Source of the DNA: an uncultured Collinsella sp.
GTDB taxonomy: Bacteria > Actinomycetota > Coriobacteriia > Coriobacteriales > Coriobacteriaceae
DNA length: 14,607 bases
Direction of reading: 5' to 3'
NCBI GenBank assembly: GCA_902478885.1
Contig: CABSMS010000053.1
Span: 1 to 14,607 of the forward strand
Below the pieces are notes generated by a model that did no database searches, had not been told where the DNA came from, and was given only the letters and a program-made list of their open reading frames with translations. Made by a program: the position numbers and the translations under genes. Shown here piece after piece: positions 1-5,927 of this stretch. Position 1 is the stretch's first letter. The number at the start of each line of letters is the position of its first letter.

Positions 1-171
1 CATCCGGTCCGACCGGGCCGCGCGGCAAGGAGATATATTGCCAGACCGGAGGGGCCCCGTGGGCGGGAATCTGGGCGTACACATTTCCTACACATCCTGT
101 GATCCGACTAACGTTTGCCAGCCGTTAACTACCGCTCGCCGAGCATCTCTTTATATAAGGCAGTCTCATGG
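1..171. other. GC-rich intergenic tail downstream of the phosphohexomutase gene
   Basis: No recognisable conserved gene is visible here. Bases 3-9 (TCCGGTC) and 44-50 (GACCGGA) form an inverted repeat enclosing a second one, GGCAA (24-28) and TTGCC (38-42). A small hairpin GCTCG/CGAGC lies at 133-143. There is no T-run after any of them on the minus strand, so I cannot call a Rho-independent terminator for the phosphohexomutase gene. A short plus-strand reading frame (38-175) overlaps most of this region and is listed separately at low confidence. Confidence 0.4.
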
Positions 172-175
172 TTAA
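38..175 (+). CDS. Doubtful small ORF, 45 aa, TTG start
   Basis: This frame starts with TTG preceded at 5-nt spacing by a good Shine-Dalgarno sequence (AAGGAG, 27-32) and stays open for 45 codons to a TAA at 173-175. The product would be a Gly/Arg/Thr-rich peptide without a membrane segment, signal peptide or motif that I recognise. It ends 4 nt into the stop region of the convergent phosphohexomutase gene. The Shine-Dalgarno bases lie partly in the stem and loop of the small hairpin 24-42 and the TTG start lies in its 3' arm. In favour are the ribosome binding site and the open frame; against are the rare start codon, short length and lack of any family. I regard it as more likely chance than gene. 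Confidence 0.2.
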   Translation: MPDRRGPVGGNLGVHISYTSCDPTNVCQPLTTARRASLYIRQSHG

Positions 176-1572
176 AGCGGATACGTCCCCCTAGCTAAAG
201 CACAGCCAGCATCGAGCAACTCATCACGTTCTTCCACCGAGAACCCCTCGGCGTAGACGCGCACCACTGGTTCGGTCCCGCTAGGACGGACCAGCAGCCA
301 CGTGTCATCCTCGAATGCCAAACGCAAGCCATCCATATGACTAACGTTTTGCGGCACCTTGCCACAAATCGACTTGGGGTTTACGCCCGGCAGCAGGGTT
401 CGTAACGTTTCGGCATCTTCGGCCTCAAGGCGCAAATCCCGTCGACCGTAACTCGTCTTACCAAAACTATCCTCGAGTTGGTCGACCAGAACGCCCAAAG
501 GCGCGTCCGTCTTTGCCATAAGCTCACACAGAATCAGACAGGCGAGGATTCCATCGCGCTCGGGCATATGCGCGGCGATGCCGATACCACCGGCTTCTTC
601 ACCGCCTATGAGGACGCCGCCCTTCTTCATCTCTGCCGCTATATATTTGAAACCGACTGGTTTGACGGTCACGCGGCAGCCAAGCGCCTCGGCAATGCGA
701 CGCACGAGCGTCGAACACGAAAGATTGACGACGACGCGCCCCTCCAAATTACGAAATTGAACCAAGTCGCCCAAAACGAGCGCCATGATCTGATGCGGAT
801 GTATATATCTGCCGCGCTCGTCAACCGCGCCGATACGATCGGCGTCGCCGTCGGTCACCAGGCCGGCGCAAGCTCCGTCCTCGATAACCGCGCGCTCGCA
901 AGTGTCCACCCAAGGCTCAACGGGGTCGGGGCAGATATCTTCTTGGTCAGACGCCTGCCCGGCGTGAATCTCGTGCACCTCAACGCCAAGCTCGCGCAGC
1001 AAGTCGGCTAGATAACCCTGGGCTGCGCCGCCCATGGGATCGACAACCACGCGCAGGTGCGCGTCGCGGATGGCTTCGGCATCGACAAACGATGCCACCG
1101 CCTGCATATAGTCAGGAATGATATCCGCGGTGCGATATTGCCCCTCGATCCCCATTGGCTCGGGAGCCATGGTCTCTTCGAGCTCTTCGATGACATCCTG
1201 GTTGGCGGTCGAGCCGTCACCCATGCGAATCTTGAGGCACAGATAACCCTGCGGATGATGGGACCCCGTCACCATGAGCGCGCCGCACGCCCCACCGTCA
1301 TAAGCCGCCGCCCACGTAAGGGCAGGGGTCGGAACAGGTCGCGAAGCGAGCACGGCGTCCAGCCCGTGCGCTGCTAGCACGCCCGCCGCAAGCTCAGCGA
1401 ACTCGCTCGCCAGGGGCCGGGTGTCGAACCCTATATATACCGTTTTGCCCGGATTGGTCTTTTGCCACAACTCGCCGACGGCATCGGCGATACGGGCAAC
1501 GTTATCGGCAGTGAAGTCCTCATCGACGCGAGCGCGCCAACCGTCAGTTCCAAAATGAATTATCGCGCACAC
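172..1572 (-). CDS. Phosphohexomutase (phosphoglucomutase/phosphomannomutase family)
   Basis: Alpha-D-phosphohexomutase of 466 aa, expected to interconvert hexose 1- and 6-phosphates in the cytoplasm, feeding nucleotide-sugar and cell-surface polymer synthesis. The four family landmarks are present in order: an N-terminal FGTDGWRA motif (7-14), the phosphoserine loop TGSHHP with catalytic Ser104, the magnesium loop DGDADR (241-246), the sugar-binding GGEEAGG (323-329) and the phosphate-binding RPSGTEP (429-435). The serine loop has His where most relatives have Asn. I chose the GTG start at 1572 because GTGAGGT lies 8 nt upstream and the conserved domain begins at once; the frame extends to an ATG at 1632 (486 aa), but that extension looks non-conserved. 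Substrate (glucose, mannose or glucosamine) cannot be fixed from sequence. Three Tyr-Ile pairs are all encoded TATATA, unlike the rest of the window. Confidence 0.9.
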   Translation of the reverse strand: MCAIIHFGTDGWRARVDEDFTADNVARIADAVGELWQKTNPGKTVYIGFDTRPLASEFAELAAGVLAAHGLDAVLASRPVPTPALTWAAAYDGGACGALMVTGSHHPQGYLCLKIRMGDGSTANQDVIEELEETMAPEPMGIEGQYRTADIIPDYMQAVASFVDAEAIRDAHLRVVVDPMGGAAQGYLADLLRELGVEVHEIHAGQASDQEDICPDPVEPWVDTCERAVIEDGACAGLVTDGDADRIGAVDERGRYIHPHQIMALVLGDLVQFRNLEGRVVVNLSCSTLVRRIAEALGCRVTVKPVGFKYIAAEMKKGGVLIGGEEAGGIGIAAHMPERDGILACLILCELMAKTDAPLGVLVDQLEDSFGKTSYGRRDLRLEAEDAETLRTLLPGVNPKSICGKVPQNVSHMDGLRLAFEDDTWLLVRPSGTEPVVRVYAEGFSVEERDELLDAGCALARGTYPL

Positions 1573-1580
1573 GCGCAGAC

Positions 1581-1615
1581 ACCTCACAGTGTTTGGATCA
1601 TGGTACGCGTGAGGT
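1581..1615 (-). promoter_or_regulatory. Possible leader hairpin covering the phosphohexomutase ribosome binding site
   Basis: On the minus strand ACCTCAC (1615-1609) can pair perfectly with GTGAGGT (1587-1581) across a 21-nt loop, and the stem can extend by a T-G and an A-T pair. The second arm contains the GAGG Shine-Dalgarno sequence for the GTG start at 1572. If the transcript begins upstream of 1617, this pairing would hide the ribosome binding site. The inverted repeat is visible; its regulatory role is inference. Confidence 0.35.
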
Positions 1616-1696
1616 ATACCCGCAACACGCACTCAGCAACCTGCCGGCACCAGCATTCACCATTTGGGCAAATGCTGCCGAGGACATGCAAGCAAT

Positions 1697-1726
1697 AAAA
1701 AAAACCGCCCCGTATGGAGCGGTTTT
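1697..1726 (-). terminator. Rho-independent terminator of the dtxR-homocysteine methyltransferase unit
   Basis: On the minus strand the arm AAAACCGCTCC (1726-1716), a 4-nt ATAC loop and the arm GGGGCGGTTTT (1711-1701) form an 11-bp stem with one G-U pair, followed by four more T residues (1700-1697), giving eight T in a row. It lies 5 nt after the stop codon of the homocysteine methyltransferase gene. Confidence 0.92.
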
Positions 1727-1731
1727 GCCCT

Positions 1732-2625
1732 TTATATATCGAGCGCCTCGGCCATCGCTGCCGTAGTGATTGCCGTGGTTCCACAGCAACTGCCCACCAT
1801 TGCGGCGCCGGCATGTCTCCATTCGATGCATGCGCGCGCGAAAGCTTCGGGATTCTCGTGCCATACGGGGCCATCCTGAGTCTGGACCGGATCGCCTACG
1901 TTGGGACGCACCGTAACGGGAGTAGTCGCCGATGCAACCATCCTGGGCACCGCCGCATTCGCGGCCGCAAGCGAACAGCAATTAACACCAACCGAGTTTG
2001 CGCCGTGTTTTTCGGCGTACAAAACGGCTGCCTCGATGTTGAGGCCATCGCCCAGCAGGTCGCCTTTATCGTCAACGACAAAACTCACCAGAACAGGCAT
2101 GCCGTCGGCGGCATCTCGGGCGCCGGCAAGCATGGGCTGCAGATTACGGATAGACGTCACCGTCTCGATCAGCAGACCGTCAACACCAGCATTGAGCAAG
2201 GCGTGCGCCTGTTCGCGCGCAATGCCGCGGATTTCACGATACTCGACAGAGTCCTCGGCAAACCACTCAATACCGATCGGGCCCATCGAGCCCAGCAGTA
2301 GCTGAGGGTGCGCCTGGCGGGCATCGTCGACGGCCCCGCGATTGACCTCCGCCACGGACGGCGCAATCTGGTCGTGCTTGAGGGCATAGCTCGATGCCTG
2401 AAAGGTATTGGTAATGAGCACCTGCGCGCCGGCGGCGACATACAAGCGATGGATACGAGAAACGGTCTGCGGCTCTGCCAGATTCCAAAACGCCGGTGGA
2501 ATGTCGGCGGCATCGTACTCACTCAACAAAACACTGCCCATGGGGCCCTGCGCCAACAAGGTCTCGCTCGACAAGCGGCGCGTAAGTTCCTCGGCACCAA
2601 AGCGGTTGTAATAACTCGTATCCAT
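1732..2625 (-). CDS. mmuM: Homocysteine S-methyltransferase (MmuM-like)
   Basis: Protein of 297 aa, full length for stand-alone homocysteine S-methyltransferases, zinc enzymes that move a methyl group from S-methylmethionine or S-adenosylmethionine to homocysteine, giving methionine. The zinc ligands are visible: Cys216 in GVNC (213-216) and the Cys280-Cys281 pair in GSCCGT (278-283). The GAQVLITNTF motif (66-75) and LLIET (151-155) also match the family barrel. There is no cobalamin or pterin domain, so it is not a complete MetH. It starts 10 nt after the dtxR-type gene stop, with GAGGAA about 13 nt upstream of the ATG, and ends at a strong terminator, so the two genes form one transcript. 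The immediate ribosome binding region is ATATAT-rich. The symbol is by family resemblance; the methyl donor is not provable here. Confidence 0.85.
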   Translation of the reverse strand: MDTSYYNRFGAEELTRRLSSETLLAQGPMGSVLLSEYDAADIPPAFWNLAEPQTVSRIHRLYVAAGAQVLITNTFQASSYALKHDQIAPSVAEVNRGAVDDARQAHPQLLLGSMGPIGIEWFAEDSVEYREIRGIAREQAHALLNAGVDGLLIETVTSIRNLQPMLAGARDAADGMPVLVSFVVDDKGDLLGDGLNIEAAVLYAEKHGANSVGVNCCSLAAANAAVPRMVASATTPVTVRPNVGDPVQTQDGPVWHENPEAFARACIEWRHAGAAMVGSCCGTTAITTAAMAEALDI

Positions 2626-2635
2626 ATATATCCCG

Positions 2636-3058
2636 CTATTCCTCGACGCTGATTCCCTGCTTTTCGAGATAGGCGAGCCAGCGGCTCATCGTGTCCTCGG
2701 ATAGCGCATGCTCCATCATGCAGGCCTCGGAATCGGCTCGCTCAAATTCGACACCGAGCTCCTGAACCAAAAACGTGCGGATGAGGCGATGACGGTACCA
2801 GATAGCCGTGCCAACCTCGCGGCCGCGATCGGTCAGGATCACCTTGCCGTAGTGCGATTGCTCGACAAGCTCGGATGCCTTGAGCGCCGAAACCGCTTTA
2901 TTGACCGATGCCTTGGAGACGCCAAGGCGCTGCGCGATGTCGACCGATCGCACGCCGTTGGTTTCCCCCTCTTCGCTTTCAATGCGAACCATGCACTCCA
3001 AGTAGTCTTCGTTCGCCACCGTCAGATGTAGTTCGCGCGAGCTATTTGTCGTATCCAT
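2636..3058 (-). CDS. DtxR/MntR-family metal-dependent transcriptional repressor
   Basis: A 140-aa regulator of the DtxR family. The N-terminal winged helix (about 15-80) contains a helix-turn-helix around VDIAQRLGVSKASVNKAVSAL (starting at 39) and a wing near GKVILTDRG; the C-terminal half is the metal-binding and dimerisation domain. Metal ligands align as Asp18 and Glu21 (EDYLE), His90 (WYRH), Cys113, Glu116 and His117 (EACMMEH). There is no SH3-like third domain, so it is MntR-sized. Asp18 is the manganese-type residue of MntR, whereas Cys113 matches the iron-type Cys102 of DtxR. I chose the ATG at 3058, preceded by GGAAG; another in-frame ATG lies at 3079. It is divergent from pepT, with a palindromic candidate operator between them, and is followed by the homocysteine methyltransferase gene. 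Such repressors often control their own promoter and metal uptake genes, but no transporter is in view. Confidence 0.9.
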   Translation of the reverse strand: MDTTNSSRELHLTVANEDYLECMVRIESEEGETNGVRSVDIAQRLGVSKASVNKAVSALKASELVEQSHYGKVILTDRGREVGTAIWYRHRLIRTFLVQELGVEFERADSEACMMEHALSEDTMSRWLAYLEKQGISVEE

Positions 3059-3089
3059 GATCTTCCGTCCCTTCTGCATTCAATGGCTG

Positions 3090-3095
3090 ATTCTA
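3090..3095 (-). promoter_or_regulatory. Candidate -10 box for the dtxR-type gene
   Basis: The minus strand reads TAGAAT (3095-3090), five of six matches to TATAAT, 31 nt upstream of the ATG at 3058. A 17-nt spacer would put the -35 at 3118-3113 (CATACC), a weak match lying in the palindrome 3113-3130. A repressor bound there would block this promoter. Confidence 0.45.
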
Positions 3096-3112
3096 CCCCA
3101 TCCAAGCGTCGT

Positions 3113-3130
3113 GGTATGCCGTGGCATACC
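3113..3130. promoter_or_regulatory. Perfect 18-bp palindrome, candidate operator between divergent promoters
   Basis: GGTATGCC (3113-3120), a GT spacer and GGCATACC (3123-3130) form a perfect inverted repeat in the 120-bp gap between the divergent dtxR-type gene and pepT. It overlaps the expected -35 regions of both candidate promoters. The size and symmetry suit a dimeric winged-helix repressor, and the adjacent DtxR-family gene is the obvious candidate. The binding protein is inferred. Confidence 0.6.
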
Positions 3131-3131
3131 G

Positions 3132-3140
3132 TGCTAGAGT
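3132..3140 (+). promoter_or_regulatory. Candidate extended -10 promoter element for pepT
   Basis: TGCTAGAGT (3132-3140) fits an extended -10 element (TG-n-TAGAGT) 38 nt upstream of the pepT ATG. There is no good -35 at 16-18 nt, which is tolerable for extended -10 promoters, and the -35 space is occupied by the palindrome 3113-3130. Confidence 0.4.
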
Positions 3141-3178
3141 TCTTGTTGCACACGACGACCAAGATTGGAGCGGTCTTT

Positions 3179-4426
3179 ATGGAAAACACCACCACGAGCC
3201 CCGATGTCCTCGAACGCTTTTTGCGCTACGTCCAGATCAACACGCAGTCCGAGGATGCAAACTGCGACCAGGTACCCTCGAGCGCCGTTCAGTTTGACCT
3301 TGCCAACGTGCTGGCTGAAGAGCTGCGCGAGCTTGGTGCGGAAGATGCCCACGTGACCGAGCACGCCTATGTCTGCGCGCATATCCCCGCAAGTGCGGGC
3401 GCTGAGGACAAGCCCGCCCTGGGCCTGATCGCCCATCTCGACACCACCGAAGTTGCACCGGGCGCCGGCGTGAAGCCGCACATCGTACACTACGAAGGCG
3501 GCGACCTGGTCTGCGGCACGGTTGACGGTAAGCCCGTTGCCATGGGTACCGCCAAGCTTCCCGCCCTGAATGACCTCGCGGGTGAGGACCTGGTCTGCAG
3601 CGATGGCACCACGCTGCTGGGCGCGGACGACAAGGCGGGCGTCGCCGAGATCATGTCGCTTGTCGCGCGTATCGCTCAGGACCCTTCTCTGCCCCATCCC
3701 GCACTCGGCATTTGCTTCTGCCCTGACGAGGAGATCGGCCACGGAGCCGAGCTGTTGGATATCGATACCTTTGGCTGCAAGTACGCCTACACGGTCGACG
3801 GCGGCCCCATCGGCGAGCTGGAGTGGGAGTGCTTTAACGCCGCCGAGGCGACCGTCCGCTTTGAGGGCCAGTCCATCCACCCGGGCGACGCTAAGGGCCG
3901 TATGGTCAACGCAGGCAATCTGTTCTGCGACTTCAACGCGTTGCTCCCCTACGTGCAGCGCCCGGAGTATACGGAAGGCTACGAGGGCTTTTATCACCTT
4001 GAGGGTGTATCTGCGACCGTCGATCACGCCACAGCGCGCTATATCGTCCGCGACCATGACGCCGCCAAGTTCCAGCAGAAACTCGACCTTATTGATGCCG
4101 CCGCCTCGATACTCAACCAGCGTCTGGGTGAGGAGCGCGTGACGGTCGAGATTAAGCAACAGTATCGAAATATGGCCGAGATCGTTCGTGACTATCCCGA
4201 GCTTATTGATGTTGCCAAGGAAGCCTACCTTGCCTGCGGCGTTGAGCCCCAAGTGCTGCCGATTCGTGGCGGCACCGACGGCGCCCAGCTGTCGTTCCGC
4301 GGTCTGCCCTGCCCCAACCTTTCCACCGGCGGCTATTGCTACCACGGCGTCAACGAGTTCGTCCCGGTCAGCTCGCTCGTCAAGATGACCGACGTGCTCC
4401 AGGAGCTCGTCGCCCGCTTTGCATAG
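3179..4426 (+). CDS. pepT: Peptidase T (tripeptide aminopeptidase, M20 family)
   Basis: Cytoplasmic zinc aminopeptidase of 415 aa, matching the usual length of PepT (about 410), which removes the N-terminal residue from tripeptides. Conserved M20B landmarks are in order: IAHLDTTE with His86 and Asp88, LLGADDKAG with bridging Asp150, PDEEIGHG with catalytic Glu184 and Glu185, YTVDGGP with Asp207, the lid domain entry SIHPGDAKG (232-240), and GGTDGAQLSFRGLPCPNLS (364-382) leading to His389 in YHGVNE. I chose the ATG at 3179 because GGAG lies 8 nt upstream and homology begins immediately; the frame runs open to an ATG at 3083 but that stretch contains the palindrome and candidate promoter. It is the only clear plus-strand gene and is followed by its own terminator. 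Divergent from a metal-dependent repressor, so metal-linked control is possible but unproven. Confidence 0.95.
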   Translation: MENTTTSPDVLERFLRYVQINTQSEDANCDQVPSSAVQFDLANVLAEELRELGAEDAHVTEHAYVCAHIPASAGAEDKPALGLIAHLDTTEVAPGAGVKPHIVHYEGGDLVCGTVDGKPVAMGTAKLPALNDLAGEDLVCSDGTTLLGADDKAGVAEIMSLVARIAQDPSLPHPALGICFCPDEEIGHGAELLDIDTFGCKYAYTVDGGPIGELEWECFNAAEATVRFEGQSIHPGDAKGRMVNAGNLFCDFNALLPYVQRPEYTEGYEGFYHLEGVSATVDHATARYIVRDHDAAKFQQKLDLIDAAASILNQRLGEERVTVEIKQQYRNMAEIVRDYPELIDVAKEAYLACGVEPQVLPIRGGTDGAQLSFRGLPCPNLSTGGYCYHGVNEFVPVSSLVKMTDVLQELVARFA

Positions 4427-4450
4427 GGAACTCGAACAATCTAGGTAAGC

Positions 4451-4491
4451 AAAACCGCCCCGTCCTCAAAACCGAGAACGGGGCGGTTTTT
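4451..4491 (+). terminator. Rho-independent terminator after pepT
   Basis: AAAACCGCCCCGT (4451-4463) pairs with ACGGGGCGGTTTT (4478-4490), and the stem can continue past one C-A mismatch with CTC/GAG. Five T (4487-4491) follow the G-rich arm. The A-run on the other side makes it nearly symmetric, so it may also stop minus-strand transcription coming from the LCP gene. It shares a 13-nt identical arm with the terminator at 1697-1726. Confidence 0.9.
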
Positions 4492-4545
4492 GGTGCAAGG
4501 GGAGTAGTCAGCACCGCAGGTTGAGCCAACGTCAGCGAGCGACGT

Positions 4546-4631
4546 CCAAGGCGAACAATTTGTCATTCAAAAGGCAGGGCATTGACCTTCTGGTCATGCC
4601 CTGCCTTTTGAATGACAAATTGTCGCCTTGG
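4546..4631. repeat. Long near-perfect inverted repeat (arms about 40 nt)
   Basis: CCAAGGCG (4546-4553) matches CGCCTTGG (4624-4631); after one unpaired A (4554), bases 4555-4581 are the exact reverse complement of 4597-4623; after one unpaired T (4582), TGACC (4583-4587) pairs with GGTCA (4592-4596) around a TTCT loop. Forty base pairs with two single-base bulges would form in RNA or cruciform DNA. The inner part is AT-richer than its surroundings. No T-run follows on either strand, so it is not a standard terminator. It lies in a convergent spacer, a usual resting place for REP-like or MITE-like elements; no transposase is nearby. Confidence 0.85.
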
Positions 4632-4651
4632 GCGGCGCGCAGCGTCGAGCC

Positions 4652-4679
4652 GTTACGGCGTTTGGTAAAACGCCGTAAC
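4652..4679 (-). terminator. Hairpin abutting the LCP gene stop codon
   Basis: GTTACGGCGTTT (4652-4663) and AAACGCCGTAAC (4668-4679) form a perfect 12-bp stem around a 4-nt loop. It begins on the base next to the LCP stop codon (4682-4680). No T-run follows on the minus strand, so termination efficiency is doubtful; it may protect the 3' end or act together with the repeat at 4546-4631 and the symmetric terminator at 4451-4491. Confidence 0.5.
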
Positions 4680-5915
4680 TTAGTAGTTGGCTTCGTAGCC
4701 GTTGCCGTCGCCGGTGGGCTCTTCGTAGTAGTCCGAATCGCTCGAATCGCTTGAGTCATCGGAATCGTCAGAGCTGACCGATGAGGTTGCGGTACCGTTT
4801 GCGTAGTCGTCAGACGTGTTGTTGTTCAGGTCGCCGATCGTAGAGCTGGAACCGTCGGAAAGACCCATGGTGTTGGGACCCTTGGGATCCTTGCCGGCAT
4901 CGACGCGCTCCATCATTTCCTTGAGCTCGTCCTCGTAGACAAAGACGTAGCTCACACCGTCGATCATGGTGCTGTCGTCGGCATACGAGGGCAGGTTGGC
5001 CGAGTAGATACCGTCGACATCCATACCGCGCATGGCGTTGACCGTAGCCACGATATCCTGAACGCTCATATCGGTTACGAGCATATCGGACAGCGAATTA
5101 ACCAGGCCAAAGATCTTCGTGGCATCGAAGTTATTGAGAATCTGGTTGGCAAGGGCGCCAAGCACCTGACGCTGGTGGCGCATGCGCGTGTAATCGCCGT
5201 CGGCATAGGTGTAGCGGCAGCGGGCATAGGTAAGGGCGGTGGCACCGTCCATATGCTGCTGGCCAGCGGTAATCTTAATATCCAGGTGCTCGGGGTCGTC
5301 AACATCATCGGTTGCGTTAATGTCGATACCGCCAACCGAATCAATCAGTGCCTGCATACCGTCGAAGCTGACCTCGGCATAGTGGGAAATCTGAACACCG
5401 CACAGCTCGTTGACCGCCTCGACCATGGCCTCGGCGCCGCCAACGGTATGGCAGGCGTTGATCTTCATGGTCTCGCCCTTGTACTCGACCTTGGTGTCGC
5501 GCGGAACGGAAATGAGCGTCGCCTGCTTTTGCGTGGGGTCGATGCGTGCCAGGATAATCGAGTCGGCACGATACGTATCCTCGCCCGGACGGCCGTCGGT
5601 GCCAAGAAGCAGCACGTAGAACGGATCCTTTGCCTCATCGGTGTCAACCAGAACCCGACGCAGATTGTCGGTAATGACATTAGAATCGCCGAGCTTGCCC
5701 ATAATGGTGGCAAACCACAGGCCGGCAGCGGTAGTGGCACTCAGCAGCACGCCAAGCACGACAATGAGCGCGACGTGACGAATCGTGTGGCTACGACGAC
5801 GTTGGCGAGCGCGCTCGGAATAGCGAGCCACGTTATCGCGACTGTAGATCTTGGCCTGCGCACCAGTTGAGGGTCTTCGGGCGGTGGTATCCGCGAGGGG
5901 CTTTTTATTAAACAT
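4680..5915 (-). CDS. LCP-family (LytR-CpsA-Psr) cell-wall glycopolymer ligase
   Basis: A 411-aa type II membrane protein: a basic cytoplasmic tail (1-47, many Arg), one membrane segment (about 48-71), then an extracellular LCP domain (about 98-260) and a Ser/Asp-rich tail (about 354-411). LCP motifs are visible: LLLGTDGRPGEDTYRADS (102-119) with Arg116 and Asp118, ISVPRDTKV (135-143) with Arg139 and Asp140, and DYTRMRHQRQ (241-250) with the late conserved arginines. Proteins of this family transfer lipid-linked glycopolymers such as teichoic acid or capsule to peptidoglycan. It starts 12 nt after the murA stop, so both are probably one transcript. I chose the ATG at 5915 (CAGGT upstream); a TTG two codons earlier is also possible. 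Whether it acts as ligase or mainly affects gene expression cannot be told from sequence; ligase is the family expectation. Confidence 0.9.
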   Translation of the reverse strand: MFNKKPLADTTARRPSTGAQAKIYSRDNVARYSERARQRRRSHTIRHVALIVVLGVLLSATTAAGLWFATIMGKLGDSNVITDNLRRVLVDTDEAKDPFYVLLLGTDGRPGEDTYRADSIILARIDPTQKQATLISVPRDTKVEYKGETMKINACHTVGGAEAMVEAVNELCGVQISHYAEVSFDGMQALIDSVGGIDINATDDVDDPEHLDIKITAGQQHMDGATALTYARCRYTYADGDYTRMRHQRQVLGALANQILNNFDATKIFGLVNSLSDMLVTDMSVQDIVATVNAMRGMDVDGIYSANLPSYADDSTMIDGVSYVFVYEDELKEMMERVDAGKDPKGPNTMGLSDGSSSTIGDLNNNTSDDYANGTATSSVSSDDSDDSSDSSDSDYYEEPTGDGNGYEANY

Positions 5916-5927
5916 AGGCAACCTGTA

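Noticed and set aside
3134..4345. Minus-strand open frame of 403 codons antisense to pepT
   Set aside because: The translation has no domain and pepT has all of its catalytic motifs on the opposite strand.
4521..4759. Small open frames on both strands across the hairpin region after pepT
   Set aside because: They read through the inverted repeats, giving self-similar peptides on both strands, and lack convincing ribosome binding sites.
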